Source: an uncultured Bacteroidia bacterium (GTDB lineage Bacteria; Bacteroidota; Bacteroidia; Bacteroidales; F082). Taken from it: 42,814 bases of DNA. Position numbers and translations under genes: made by a program. This document shows positions 25,274 to 34,495 of this stretch, piece after piece (position 1 is the first letter of the stretch; each line of letters begins with the position of its first letter). The notes under the pieces are model-generated. The model did no database searches. It saw nothing but the letters and a program-made list of their open reading frames with translations, and had not been told where the DNA came from. Location of the stretch: positions 1-42,814 of the forward strand of contig CACXXW010000018.1 in the NCBI GenBank assembly GCA_902771635.1, in the 5' to 3' direction.

Positions 25274-27365
25274 GGCGCTTGCCCTGATGATGGCCATAGG
25301 CCTCATGGCCAGCTCTGCCCACGCTCAAGAAATATTGACTCCATTTGGCAATACAGAGAAAGCGCCCATCAGAAAAGGAGTCGCCGAAGCGCGTTTCCTG
25401 CCTTTCTTCGATGACTTCAGTCAGTCTATCACCTATCCCGACTCAACGAAGTGGACCGACAACAACGTACTGATGAATGCCGGCTTCCCCGTATGTCCCC
25501 CCAACCGCAAAGGTGCCACCTTCGACGTCCTCGATGCCGATGGCAAGGTGTACAGCTATGCCATAAGCAATGCCTTCGTGGCCGAATACCTCACCTCTGT
25601 GCGTATCCGTCTCGACTCTATCATGGAACCCGAACCACGCGCTCTCACCCCTGCCGATTCGGTGTACCTAAGCTTCTACTACCAGCCACAAGGCAACGGC
25701 AACCCGCCCGAGGCGCAAGACTCACTTGTGCTGCAATTTGGAACGACCACCGAACGACAGGAATTCCTGTTCCTTGACTACCAAAACTATGAGATCGCCG
25801 ACATCTTAGCAGAAATGCAAGTCGACACGCTGTTCCCTGGTGACACTGTTTGGGCTTCGACTGGTTGCCAACCTGGATTGTACACCCTTATCACCGACAC
25901 ACTGACCTCAATGGATCAAGACCCCATCGCCGTGCCTTGCGATTCAGTCTTCATCACCGTGGCCGACACCACTTGGTACCACATCTGGAGCGTTCCTGGG
26001 CAGACCTTGGAAGACTTCATGGATGAGAACGACGGACAGTACTTCAAACAAGTGATGATACCCATCACCGACTTGAAATTCTTCCGCGAAGACTTCTATT
26101 TCCGCTTCTACAACTACGCCAGCATTGTCAGCAGTTCGTTGCCCAGCAACCGCAGCAACGAGGATAACTGGAGCATTGATTTCGTTTACCTCAACATCAA
26201 CCGCACGATCGATGACACCGACTATCCCATGCTGACTTTCTCAGGCCAACAGCCTTCGTTCTTCAACCGCTACCAATCGATTCCCTACCGTCAATACCGC
26301 ATCAATCCTTATACCCTTACACGAGAGTACTTGGATATTGACGTTGCCAACCTTGACGGCATCGACCATGAGGCCAACTATTATTATAACGTACAGCAAA
26401 TCGGTGGAGGACAACACTATACGCGTACTGTGAGACCAACCACCATACCCCCATATAAAACCAATGGCTATCTGCAATGCTCCGAATACGAGTCGCCCGC
26501 CTGCCCAAATGTAGGCGAGCTCTTTGCCATCAGCTTGGATTATGATTCGGTATCCTATCAAATCAGCCATTACCTTTACGACTCCACTGCCAATCCGCCC
26601 CTGGTCGATTCGATGGTGTACCGCATAGGCATGTACAACTACTACGCCTACGATGACGGCATTCCTGAGTTGGGCTTTGGCGTGCGTCCTGCCGGTGGTC
26701 GCTTTGCCGTGCGCTTCGACGTGGCCGACTTCGACACCATCCAAGGCGTGCAGCTGCTGTTTAACCACACCCTCAACGATGCCAATAACAAATATTTCGA
26801 CATCGTGGTTTGGAAAGATGCCAACGGCAAGCCCGGTGAAGAGCTATACCGCCTTGAAAACCAGCGTCCGCAATGGCAGGACCAAATTTACCGTTTCAGC
26901 TATTACAAATTCGAAAAGACCGTCGCCCTTGCAGGGGCCTTCTATATCGGCATCGAGCAACGCAGCGACGACCTCATCAACATTGGTTTCGACACTTCCA
27001 TCGACAATATCGATTACAACTTCATCAACACCAACGGCTCGTGGCAGCAAAGCAGCAAGCATGGTTCGCTGATGATACGTCCTGTGGTAGGTGCATCTTA
27101 TTTCATTGGCGTGGAAGAGAATGGCCCTTCGTCAGGCTCAGGAACCTTTGTAGTCTATCCGAACCCCGTCAGCAATATATTGCATATCGAAGGCGACATC
27201 GATGGTGGACAACTGAGCATCTACGACCTTATGGGAAGAATGGTGCATCAAAGCGAATATCATACCGAAATTCCTGTCAGTCAACTGAATGACGGATTGT
27301 ATTTCCTCAGCATCACCACGAACGATGGCCAAGTCATCAACCAAAAATTCATCATCCGCAAATGA
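25239..27365 (+). CDS. Large secreted protein with T9SS type A sorting domain
   Basis: The 708-residue protein has a signal peptide ending MASSAHAQ and a C-terminal sorting domain (VYPNPVSNILHIEGD, LSIYDLMGRMVHQSE, LNDGLYFLSI, QKFIIRK). The body is beta-rich, with YLSFYYQPQGNGNPPEAQDS and FRFYNYASIVSS suggesting carbohydrate-binding-like sandwich modules; no catalytic motif is recognised. Three in-frame starts exist, at 25239, 25251 and 25263. The first overlaps the PASTA gene by 35 nt and gives the most basic n-region. Its stop overlaps the rluD start (ATGA), so PASTA, this gene and rluD form one unit. This order recurs in Bacteroidota as far as I recall; the function is unknown. Confidence 0.85.
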   Translation: MKRKMNLKMSFKALALMMAIGLMASSAHAQEILTPFGNTEKAPIRKGVAEARFLPFFDDFSQSITYPDSTKWTDNNVLMNAGFPVCPPNRKGATFDVLDADGKVYSYAISNAFVAEYLTSVRIRLDSIMEPEPRALTPADSVYLSFYYQPQGNGNPPEAQDSLVLQFGTTTERQEFLFLDYQNYEIADILAEMQVDTLFPGDTVWASTGCQPGLYTLITDTLTSMDQDPIAVPCDSVFITVADTTWYHIWSVPGQTLEDFMDENDGQYFKQVMIPITDLKFFREDFYFRFYNYASIVSSSLPSNRSNEDNWSIDFVYLNINRTIDDTDYPMLTFSGQQPSFFNRYQSIPYRQYRINPYTLTREYLDIDVANLDGIDHEANYYYNVQQIGGGQHYTRTVRPTTIPPYKTNGYLQCSEYESPACPNVGELFAISLDYDSVSYQISHYLYDSTANPPLVDSMVYRIGMYNYYAYDDGIPELGFGVRPAGGRFAVRFDVADFDTIQGVQLLFNHTLNDANNKYFDIVVWKDANGKPGEELYRLENQRPQWQDQIYRFSYYKFEKTVALAGAFYIGIEQRSDDLINIGFDTSIDNIDYNFINTNGSWQQSSKHGSLMIRPVVGASYFIGVEENGPSSGSGTFVVYPNPVSNILHIEGDIDGGQLSIYDLMGRMVHQSEYHTEIPVSQLNDGLYFLSITTNDGQVINQKFIIRK

Positions 27366-28507
27366 ACGACAACCTGATCGAAAGCATGGAAAAAATGCTG
27401 GCTCCAGAAAGCAAAGATCCCATTCCACCCTATGCCCAACGCGGGAAATGCTCTGCATTCGACGGAGTCAATGACATGCTTTCTGAAAACGAAGAAAGCA
27501 CCGAGCTATACGAGCATATACGCATGACCGTCGACCCTGGTCAGCAGCCTGAGCGTATCGACACCTATCTCACCAACCACCTTTCCAACATCTCGCGCAA
27601 CCGTGTGCAGAACGCAGCCAAGGCGGGCAACATCTTGGTGAATGAAAAAGTTGTCAAGCAAAACTATAAGGTGAAACCTAACGATGTGATTTCCATCGTG
27701 TTCACCTACCCGCCTCGGGAGACCGACATCAAGCCAGAGCCTATTCCGCTGAACATTGTCTACGAAGACGATGACGTCATTGTCATCAACAAGCAGGCTG
27801 GCCTGGTGGTGCATCCCGGACACGGCAACTTTGAGCACACGCTATTGCACGGCTTAGCCTATTATTTCGAGCAGACCCACCAAAACATCGAAAATCGTTT
27901 TGGTTACCTTGTCCACCGTATCGACAAGGACACCACTGGCTTGATGATTGTTGCCAAGAACGAGGCCGCACAGGCAGTTTTGGCGCATCAGTTCTTTGTA
28001 CACAGCATCCACCGTCGTTACTATGCTTTGGTTTGGGGAGATTTCGATGAAAATGAAGGCATTATCGAAGGCAACATTGGACGCAGCACCAGCGACCGTC
28101 GCAAGATGACCGTCTACCCCAATGGCGACTATGGCAAAGATGCCATCACCCACTGGAAAGTGCTGGAGCGCTTTGGTTACGTGACTTTGAACGAATACCG
28201 ATTGGAGACGGGGCGCACGCACCAAATCCGTGTGCATTCGCAATACATTGGGCATCCCTTGTTCAACGATACGATGTATGGGGGCGATGTCATCCTAAAA
28301 GGCACCACCTTTTCGAAATACAAGCAATTCATCGACAACTGCTTCAAAATCATGCCACGCCATGCATTGCACGCCAAGGAGCTGGGCTTCGTGCATCCCA
28401 CTACGGGCAAGCAGATGATGTTCACCTCAGAGCTGCCTGATGACATGAAGCAGGTGCTGGAGAAATGGAGAGTTTATCTGAAAGCGAGGAATTTATCGGA
28501 AGAATGA
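27362..28507 (+). CDS. rluD: RluA/RluD-family 23S rRNA pseudouridine synthase
   Basis: An S4 RNA-binding domain (GQQPERIDTYLTNHLSNISR, GNILVNEKVVKQNYKVKPND) precedes the catalytic domain with GYLVHRIDKDTTGLMIVAKN, holding the catalytic Asp of the HRxDxxTTG motif, and LETGRTHQIRVHSQYIGHPL. The reaction is uridine to pseudouridine in 23S rRNA. The start at 27362 overlaps the previous stop by ATGA and gives 381 residues, about 38 longer than the S4 domain needs. ATG at 27476 (MLSENEEST) is an alternative. The extra stretch contains 16 bases that also occur, inverted, in the repeat spacer at 20767-20782. Confidence 0.93.
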   Translation: MNDNLIESMEKMLAPESKDPIPPYAQRGKCSAFDGVNDMLSENEESTELYEHIRMTVDPGQQPERIDTYLTNHLSNISRNRVQNAAKAGNILVNEKVVKQNYKVKPNDVISIVFTYPPRETDIKPEPIPLNIVYEDDDVIVINKQAGLVVHPGHGNFEHTLLHGLAYYFEQTHQNIENRFGYLVHRIDKDTTGLMIVAKNEAAQAVLAHQFFVHSIHRRYYALVWGDFDENEGIIEGNIGRSTSDRRKMTVYPNGDYGKDAITHWKVLERFGYVTLNEYRLETGRTHQIRVHSQYIGHPLFNDTMYGGDVILKGTTFSKYKQFIDNCFKIMPRHALHAKELGFVHPTTGKQMMFTSELPDDMKQVLEKWRVYLKARNLSEE

Positions 28508-28527
28508 ACAAATAGGCTTTCAGCTGT

Positions 28528-28577
28528 CAGCCATCAGCTATCAGCTTTAGTGCTACCAAGCTGATAGCTGACGGCTG
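28528..28577. repeat. Palindromic repeat downstream of rluD
   Basis: Left arm 28528-28547 and right arm 28558-28577 match as inverted copies at 19 of 20 positions around the loop TAGTGCTACC. No T-run follows. The loop core GCTACCA is the same as in the secA-pyrH hairpin, and the arms use the same AGC-rich phrasing. Confidence 0.8.
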
Positions 28578-28608
28578 ATTGCTTATAGCTACTATAGCCA
28601 ATAAAGCT

Positions 28609-28962
28609 TTATGCCTTTTTCTGTTTCTCCGCCAAAGCCTTATCCAAGTCGAGGAGGAAATTGCGGGTTTTGTCCAAAGTTTCGAGCATGATGATGCGTT
28701 CCTCATAGTCGCTGAAACGTTCCTTTAGGGCTTGTTTGGCACCTGCCAAAGTGTAGCCTTTCACCTTGAGCAACTGATAAATAACGTGCACATAACGCAC
28801 GTCACGCTCGGTGAAGAGACGGTTCCCTTTCTTGTTCTTGCGTGGACGCAACACATCGAATTCTTTCTCCCAGTAACGGATCATGGAGGTGTTGACATTG
28901 AACATGGCGGCCACTTCGCCGATGCTGTAGTAGTATTTTCCGGTGTTGTTTGTATCTTCCAT
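28609..28962 (-). CDS. MerR-family transcriptional regulator
   Basis: The 117-residue protein has the MerR winged-helix DNA-binding domain: YYSIGEVAAMFNVNTSMIRY then WEKEFDVLRPRKNKKGNRLF and TERDVRYVHVIYQLLKVKGY. A short C-terminal coiled coil follows (LETLDKTRNFLLDLDKALAEK) that would mediate dimerisation. No metal-binding or drug-binding effector domain is present, so the signal it senses is unknown. It lies downstream of the M23 peptidase on the same strand; this MerR-M23-alaS neighbourhood is, as I recall, common in Bacteroidales. Confidence 0.93.
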   Translation of the reverse strand: MEDTNNTGKYYYSIGEVAAMFNVNTSMIRYWEKEFDVLRPRKNKKGNRLFTERDVRYVHVIYQLLKVKGYTLAGAKQALKERFSDYEERIIMLETLDKTRNFLLDLDKALAEKQKKA

Positions 28963-28978
28963 GATTTGTATTTCTATC

Positions 28979-29062
28979 GCCCCTACTGGGCTTGGGTTGG
29001 TACTCTTTTTCTCAGGCAGGGACTAACGTCGCCTGTTTACTGGTATGTCGTCCCTACGGGAC
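28979..29062. repeat. Short repeat copies (CCCTAC/GGGAC type) between the MerR and M23 genes
   Basis: GTCCCTACGGGAC at 29050-29062 (5-bp arms) and the similar GCCCCTACTGGGC at 28979-28991 (4-bp arms) look like two copies of one small intergenic repeat. Just beyond lie loose direct repeats of the CTGACAAC kind (29066-29097). No promoter is evident, so MerR is probably read from the M23 promoter. Confidence 0.4.
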
Positions 29063-29100
29063 TAGCTGACAACCGAACAACTGCTAACTGACAACTAACA

Positions 29101-30075
29101 TTAGTCCATTGTTTGGGTTGGTAAGGTTGACTGTTGCAAGATCAGGTCGTACTCATCCGGCGTAAGGTCTTGGTAGAAGAAATTGATGGGGTCGATTTGG
29201 TCATCATTCTTCAGCACCTCATAATGCAGGTGTACACCCGTGGCCTTGCCTGTGCTGCCGATATAGCCAATGACCTGACCTCTCTTCACTTTCTGTCCTT
29301 TGCGCACAGCTGGTTTCAGCAAATGAGCGTAACGGGTCTTATACCCATAGCCGTGGTCGAGAATCACCATATTGCCGTAGCCCCATTCATTACGCTCCAC
29401 ATCAAACACCACTCCATCACCCGTCGCATACGCCTCAGTACCTAAATTGGCCGAAAAGTCCATACCGCTATGGAATTTCTCAATCTTGTAAATCGGGTCG
29501 GGGCGATAGCCAAAATAGGAGGAAATGTATTTGACTTCAGTCTCTTTCAAAGGAAAAATAGCGGGAATGTGCGCCAGCATGTCCGACTTGTTGCGTGCCA
29601 TCACAAACAAGGAATCGTACGAAACAGATTGGTTATAGAGCTGACTGGCAATGACATCCATCTTTCGGGCCGCACTCACCACAAGATCCGAGTTCATGTA
29701 ACCGTACAAGTCAGCATAGCGGTCGGCATCGGAGAAACCCGAACGGCGTACTTGGTAAGGAATCGGATCCGCCTCAAACATCACGCGGTAGAGGTTGTTG
29801 TCGCGCTGCTCCATGTCGGTCATCAAAGCCTCAAGGTCATCCAGGCGGTCGTTCATAATCTCATATTTCAGCTTCATATACTCCAACTCGCGCGCTTGAG
29901 CCTTTTCTTTAGGCGACTTGATGAAGGTGAACAGTAAGACTGCAAACAAAAAAGCGATGCCCAACACTGAAAGCGAAATCAACAGAATACGCAGTAAAGT
30001 CCTTGATTTGGAAGTCTCAAGCACCTCGAAATCCTGGGTTAATTGATTGAATATGTAACGCTTCTGTTTTGCCAT
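29101..30075 (-). CDS. M23-family metallopeptidase, membrane-anchored
   Basis: The protein should be a zinc endopeptidase (or an inactive activator) acting on peptidoglycan. The start at 30075 (MAKQKRYIFNQLTQDFEVLE) matches the typical family beginning; an in-frame ATG at 30105 adds ten residues. A membrane helix follows (LLRILLISLSVLGIAFLFAV), then a coiled coil (about residues 70-110) and the LytM/M23 domain. Zinc ligands are visible in FHSGMDFSANLGTEAYATG (HxxxD) and GVHLHYEV (HxH), so the site looks complete. The 324-residue length is usual. It is divergent from alaS with adjacent perfect -7 boxes, and MerR follows downstream. Confidence 0.93.
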   Translation of the reverse strand: MAKQKRYIFNQLTQDFEVLETSKSRTLLRILLISLSVLGIAFLFAVLLFTFIKSPKEKAQARELEYMKLKYEIMNDRLDDLEALMTDMEQRDNNLYRVMFEADPIPYQVRRSGFSDADRYADLYGYMNSDLVVSAARKMDVIASQLYNQSVSYDSLFVMARNKSDMLAHIPAIFPLKETEVKYISSYFGYRPDPIYKIEKFHSGMDFSANLGTEAYATGDGVVFDVERNEWGYGNMVILDHGYGYKTRYAHLLKPAVRKGQKVKRGQVIGYIGSTGKATGVHLHYEVLKNDDQIDPINFFYQDLTPDEYDLILQQSTLPTQTMD

Positions 30076-30126
30076 TTCCCTACTGACTTGGGCCATAAAT
30101 AACACCCAAAATCAGAAATCATGGTG

Positions 30127-30134
30127 CAAAAATA
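30127..30134 (-). promoter_or_regulatory. -7 box of the M23-MerR unit
   Basis: On the minus strand the bases read TATTTTTG, a perfect TAnnTTTG match. The start codon lies about 52 nt downstream. No clear -33 element is visible. Confidence 0.55.
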
Positions 30135-30146
30135 GAATAATTAGCG

Positions 30147-30154
30147 TAAATTTG
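30147..30154 (+). promoter_or_regulatory. -7 box of alaS
   Basis: TAAATTTG matches TAnnTTTG, with ATG at 30205 about 50 nt downstream. It lies 12 nt from the oppositely directed M23 box, so the two promoters may interfere. Confidence 0.55.
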
Positions 30155-30204
30155 CACGTTTTTTTGAATCAATTTTTGAAGTATTATCACATAACTCTCT
30201 ATAA

Positions 30205-32085
30205 ATGAACGCTTACGAGATCAGAAATAGCTTTTTGGACTTCTTCCGCTCCAAGGAACACACCATCGTGCCTTCGGCACCTATTGTCGTCAAGAACGAC
30301 CCTACACTTATGTTCACTAACGCTGGCATGAACCAGTTCAAGGACATCTTCTTGGGCAATCAGCCTTCGAAATGGAAACGTGCCGCCGACTCGCAGAAAT
30401 GCCTGCGTGTGTCGGGCAAGCACAACGACCTTGAGGAAGTGGGCCACGACACCTACCACCACACCATGTTCGAGATGTTGGGCAACTGGTCGTTTGGCGA
30501 CTACTTCAAGAAAGAGGCCATCGCCTACGCCTGGGAATACCTCACCGAGGTAGTGAAGATCGACAAGGACAGACTCTATGTCACCGTCTTTGGAGGCGAT
30601 GAGAAGGACGGACAACCTGCCGATATGGAAGCCTATGGCTACTGGAAGGACCACGTCAGCGAAGACCGTATCATATACGGCAACAAGAAGGACAATTTCT
30701 GGGAGATGGGCGAGACGGGTCCCTGCGGTCCTTGCTCCGAAATCCACATCGATCTGCGTGATGATGAAGCCAGAAAACAGATTCCTGGCCGCGACCTTGT
30801 CAACATGGATGACCCGCAGGTGATTGAGATCTGGAACCTCGTGTTCATGCAATACAACCGTATGGCTGATGGTCATCTGGTGGAACTCCCTGCCAAGCAC
30901 GTCGACACAGGCATGGGTTTCGAGCGCCTTGTCCGCGTATTGCAAGGCAAGACCTCTAACTACGACACCGACGTGTTCCAACCCATCATCCAAGCCATCG
31001 CCAAGATGTCGGGCATCGAATATGGCAAGGCCGAGAAGACCGATGTGGCCATGCGTGTCATCGCCGACCACCTGCGTGCCGTGAGCTTCGCCATCGCCGA
31101 CGGACAGCTGCCCTCCAACAACGGTGCTGGCTATGTCATCCGCCGCGTGTTGCGTCGCGCCGTGCGCTATGGTTTCACCTTCCTCGGCTTCGAAGAGCCG
31201 TTCGTGTGCCAACTCCTGCCCATCCTGGTGCAGCAGATGGAACACAACTATCCTGAAATCAAGTCGCAGCAAGAGTTGGTCAGTAAGGTCATCCGCGAGG
31301 AAGAAGCCTCGTTCTTGCGCACCTTGGCACAAGGCATCAAGCGTTTCGAGGGTTATGTGGAGCAGCATCCACAGCAGGATATCGACGGCAACTTCGCCTT
31401 CGAGTTGTTCGACACTTTCGGTTTCCCCATCGACCTCACCCAACTGATGGCCTCCGAAAAGGGCATCAATGTCGACATGGAAGGCTTCAAGGCCAACCTC
31501 GAAGAGCAGAAAAACCGTTCACGCAAGGCTGCCGAAAAAGCTAACGGCGACTGGGTGGTGGTGAACGAGAGCGAGCAGCCCACCGAATTCGTTGGCTACA
31601 CCGACATGAGCTGCGAGAGCCATATCCTCCGTTTCCGTGAGGTGGTGGCCAAGAAGAAGACCCACTTCGAGATTGTCCTCGACAAAACCCCGTTCTACGC
31701 CGAGATGGGCGGTGAGGTGGGCGACACCGGCACCTTGACCTCAGAAAACGAGACCGTCAAGATACTGAACACGGTGAAGGAGAACAACCTTGTCATCCAC
31801 ATTACCGAGCAGCTGCCACAAAATCCCGAGACGGCTTTCAACGCCGCCATCGATGTGGAACGCCGTCAGCGTATCGCCAACAACCACAGCGCGACACACC
31901 TTATGCATGCCGCTTTGAGACAAGTCCTTGGAACGCATGTGGAACAAAAGGGCTCTTTGGTCGATGACCAACGTCTGCGTTTCGACTTCAGTCACTTCTC
32001 CAAGATGACTCCAGAGGAAATCCGCCAAGTGGAGAAGATTGTCAACCAGAATCCCGAATGTGACTTACGCCGAAATCCCGATTGA
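30205..32085 (+). CDS. alaS: Alanyl-tRNA synthetase, N-terminal portion (frame broken)
   Basis: AlaRS charges tRNA-Ala. The catalytic domain is complete: [58 protein letters not shown] and [18 protein letters not shown]. The tRNA-recognition part ([20 protein letters not shown]) and the start of the editing domain ([18 protein letters not shown]) follow. After QVEKIVNQ at 32049 the frame turns to unrelated residues and stops at 32085. AlaRS proteins continue with roughly KIREN-I-P, and the continuation is found one frame over from 32051. About 14 nt are missing. As the only alaS, and essential, the lesion is probably a sequence or assembly error. Confidence 0.93.
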   Translation: MNAYEIRNSFLDFFRSKEHTIVPSAPIVVKNDPTLMFTNAGMNQFKDIFLGNQPSKWKRAADSQKCLRVSGKHNDLEEVGHDTYHHTMFEMLGNWSFGDYFKKEAIAYAWEYLTEVVKIDKDRLYVTVFGGDEKDGQPADMEAYGYWKDHVSEDRIIYGNKKDNFWEMGETGPCGPCSEIHIDLRDDEARKQIPGRDLVNMDDPQVIEIWNLVFMQYNRMADGHLVELPAKHVDTGMGFERLVRVLQGKTSNYDTDVFQPIIQAIAKMSGIEYGKAEKTDVAMRVIADHLRAVSFAIADGQLPSNNGAGYVIRRVLRRAVRYGFTFLGFEEPFVCQLLPILVQQMEHNYPEIKSQQELVSKVIREEEASFLRTLAQGIKRFEGYVEQHPQQDIDGNFAFELFDTFGFPIDLTQLMASEKGINVDMEGFKANLEEQKNRSRKAAEKANGDWVVVNESEQPTEFVGYTDMSCESHILRFREVVAKKKTHFEIVLDKTPFYAEMGGEVGDTGTLTSENETVKILNTVKENNLVIHITEQLPQNPETAFNAAIDVERRQRIANNHSATHLMHAALRQVLGTHVEQKGSLVDDQRLRFDFSHFSKMTPEEIRQVEKIVNQNPECDLRRNPD

Positions 32086-32800
32086 TGAGGCTAAAGCCAT
32101 GGGTGCCACGGCTTTGTTTGGTGAGAAATATGGCGACAAGGTGCGCGTGGTGGTCTTCGACAAGGACTACTCCATGGAGCTTTGTGGTGGCTGTCACACC
32201 AGCGCCACGGGCAACATCGGCATGTTCAAGATCATCAGTGAAGGCGCCATCGCTGCCGGTATTCGCCGCATTGAGGCCATCACCGGTGAAGCCGTGGAGC
32301 AATACCTTGATGAGCAGCTGGGCCTCATCGGTCGCCTGCGCGAATGTGTCAAGTCACCCGACTTGGTGAAGGCAGTGACTACGATCAACGAGCAGAACTC
32401 TGCCTTAAAGAAAGAGTTGGAGCATCTGATGCAGGAGAAGGCCCAAGCCATGGCCGAGAGATTGCATGAGAAGGCTCTTGACCACGAAGGCTACAAACTC
32501 ATTATGGATACCCTGCCCTGCGGTGGCGACCAGCTGCGCAACATCGCAATGATGCTCAAACAGATGAACGAAAGCACCATTGCCATACTGGGTTCTGTGT
32601 CGGACGGCAAGCCTTCGCTTTGCCTGTTGTTGCCCGAGGCCTTCGCCGACACCAAAGGTTTGGATGCCACCAAGCTCATCCGCGAGGTAGCCAAGGAGAT
32701 CCAAGGCGGTGGCGGCGGACAGAAGACCCTCTGCGTGGCCGGTGGACGCAATGCTGATGGACTGCCGAAAGCAATGCAGATGCTTAGAGAAAGGATTTAA
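32051..32800 (+). CDS. alaS: Alanyl-tRNA synthetase, C-terminal portion (frame broken)
   Basis: Homology resumes at [20 protein letters not shown] and includes the second half of the editing site, [20 protein letters not shown] and [20 protein letters not shown] with the zinc-binding CxxxH, then the coiled C-Ala region ending [20 protein letters not shown] complete protein would be about 870 residues, which is normal. A +1 shift near 32049 would rejoin the frames but still lack about five editing-domain residues. Confidence 0.92.
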   Translation: MPNVTYAEIPIDEAKAMGATALFGEKYGDKVRVVVFDKDYSMELCGGCHTSATGNIGMFKIISEGAIAAGIRRIEAITGEAVEQYLDEQLGLIGRLRECVKSPDLVKAVTTINEQNSALKKELEHLMQEKAQAMAERLHEKALDHEGYKLIMDTLPCGGDQLRNIAMMLKQMNESTIAILGSVSDGKPSLCLLLPEAFADTKGLDATKLIREVAKEIQGGGGGQKTLCVAGGRNADGLPKAMQMLRERI

Positions 32801-32826
32801 ATTCATTAATATTAAAACTTAAAACA

Positions 32827-33591
32827 ATGACAAAGAAACTCATTCTGGCAGCCTTTGTCGCTGCAATGGCATTCACCTCATGCCACAAAGACCCTACTCC
32901 AACCCCGACTCCTGACCCCGAACCGCAAACCGTTACGCGATTAGCCAGGGAGGATAACACAACTTCGAGCCCGACGCTCACAATAAACTCATCTGCGGAC
33001 TACATCTGGGAAAACGGCAACCTGAGGCGGGTTTGCGACACGATCTCCATGCCCATGTCAGCCATCACGACCCAAGAAAAGATGGTTTACGAAGGCTGTA
33101 AAATCGTGAAAGTAGAAGAGGAAAGCGGCAAATGGTCACATCACTTCACATACGAAAACGAACAGATCGTGAGCTTCCTCAACATTCACCAAGGCGACTC
33201 GGCTGTATGGGGTACGGTTTCTTACAACGCCGATGGCCTTGTGGAGGAGATCCTGTGTCACTCCGGTTCAAAAACGACCAAGTGGAACCTGACTTGGGTG
33301 GATGGAGATGCCACACAGGTAGTGGAAGAAATACTGGCGCCTGAAGAAATGGCCGGCACCCATATTTACGCCAACGCCTACGACGACAGGCCTTGTGTTT
33401 ATACTGGCTTCCCCATGGCCTATACCATCTTCGACGGCGACGGTATCCGCGTGGCCACACGCCAATCGAAGCACAACAGAATCAGAGAAGGTTACACCTA
33501 CTACTACAACACCGACAACGGCCTGTTGATTTCCGCCGCTGCGGAGAACGACTCCGTGTACTACCACTACATCGAGCAGACGGTGGAATAA
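32827..33591 (+). CDS. Predicted lipoprotein of unknown function
   Basis: The 254-residue protein has a lipoprotein signal with Cys19 (MTKKLILAAFVAAMAFTSC) followed by a proline-threonine linker (PTPTPTPDPEP). The rest is beta-rich with YD/RHS-like strands: IWENGNLRRV, FTYENEQIVSFLN, SYNADGLVEEIL and YYYNTDNGLLISAA. Such repeats of sequence, polarity turn and strand are seen in several Bacteroidales lipoproteins with no assigned role. It follows alaS by 26 nt and may be read from its transcript. A strong palindromic terminator follows. Confidence 0.8.
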   Translation: MTKKLILAAFVAAMAFTSCHKDPTPTPTPDPEPQTVTRLAREDNTTSSPTLTINSSADYIWENGNLRRVCDTISMPMSAITTQEKMVYEGCKIVKVEEESGKWSHHFTYENEQIVSFLNIHQGDSAVWGTVSYNADGLVEEILCHSGSKTTKWNLTWVDGDATQVVEEILAPEEMAGTHIYANAYDDRPCVYTGFPMAYTIFDGDGIRVATRQSKHNRIREGYTYYYNTDNGLLISAAAENDSVYYHYIEQTVE

Positions 33592-33629
33592 GGATTTGCC
33601 AACAGAGCGATCAATAAGTAATGACAATA

Positions 33630-33655
33630 GCCGCCGCGAGGATCCTCGCGGCGGC
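33630..33655. terminator. GC-rich perfect palindrome terminator
   Basis: Thirteen bases and their exact inverse (GCCGCCGCGAGGA with TCCTCGCGGCGGC) form an 11-bp stem with a GATC loop. Only three T residues follow, so termination may be moderate. It lies between the convergent lipoprotein and rdgB genes. Confidence 0.75.
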
Positions 33656-33724
33656 TTTGCATTCAAAAGATAGCGCAAACAGGAGATTGCGAATCGGGGT
33701 AAAGCAGCTAATCTTGGCCAGGAC

Positions 33725-34306
33725 TCAACCCAAGTCTTTCAAAAACGCGATCAACTTCCGCGTGGCCTTGCCACGGTGGCTGATGGCGTTTTTCACTTCA
33801 TGTCCCAGCTCGGCGAAGGTCTGGTCATAGCCGTCGGGCTGGAAGATGGGGTCGTAGCCGAAGCCTTCGGTGCCACGCTGCACCTCGGCAATTTGTCCAT
33901 CGCAACGGCCTTCGAAATAATACGATTTCCCATCAAGGTTCAGTGCGATGCAGGTGCGGAAAGCCGCCTTGCGGTTGGTCTGGCCTTTCATGGCAGCAAG
34001 CATCTTGTCCACGTTGTCCTGATAGCTGCAATGCTCGCCGGCATAACGCGCCGAATACACACCCGGCGCACCGCCCAATGCCTCCACCTCGAGGCCCGTG
34101 TCATCGGCGAAGCAGTCCACGTGGAACTTGTTTGTGACAAAATCCGCCTTGATTTTGGCATTGCCTTCGATGGTGTCGGCATCCTCGATGATATCCTCAT
34201 GGCATCCGATGTCTTCAAGACTCAAAACCACATAAAGGCCTTCCATGATTTCGCGCATCTCGCGCAGTTTGTTTTTGTTATTGGTGGCAAATACGATTTG
34301 TTTCAT
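33725..34306 (-). CDS. rdgB: RdgB/HAM1 family non-canonical purine NTP pyrophosphatase
   Basis: The enzyme hydrolyses dITP, ITP and XTP to their monophosphates and so cleans the nucleotide pool. Motifs are MKQIVFATNNKNKLREMREI, FADDTGLEVEALGGAPGVYS with ARYAGEHC, GTEGFGYDPIFQPDGYDQTF and the C-terminal ISHRGKATRKL. The 193-residue length is normal. Downstream of ung on the same strand, separated by about 190 nt of palindromic sequence, it forms a loose DNA-protection pair with that gene. Confidence 0.96.
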   Translation of the reverse strand: MKQIVFATNNKNKLREMREIMEGLYVVLSLEDIGCHEDIIEDADTIEGNAKIKADFVTNKFHVDCFADDTGLEVEALGGAPGVYSARYAGEHCSYQDNVDKMLAAMKGQTNRKAAFRTCIALNLDGKSYYFEGRCDGQIAEVQRGTEGFGYDPIFQPDGYDQTFAELGHEVKNAISHRGKATRKLIAFLKDLG

Positions 34307-34394
34307 TATTGTATTGTTTATGCTTTTGCTTTTATTCTATGGGCCAAGAAACACCACACTTACGCTACACCCTCATGGCGGAGGAACATCTGCC

Positions 34395-34482
34395 ATCTCC
34401 TGAACACGAAGACGACACCCTTTTGTTCAGGAGATTGCGGGGCAAGCCCGCAATGAGGGTTAAGCGGAATGTAGTATCCCTC
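34395..34482. repeat. Compound palindromic repeat block between ung and rdgB
   Basis: Three dyads lie end to end: ATCTCCTGAAC/GTTCAGGAGAT (34395-34405 and 34425-34435), ATTGCGGG/CCCGCAAT (34434-34441 and 34447-34454), and GAGGG/CCCTC (34455-34459 and 34478-34482). The gap of 189 nt holds no gene that I can support. Confidence 0.7.
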
Positions 34483-34495
34483 AGTGAGACCATCA

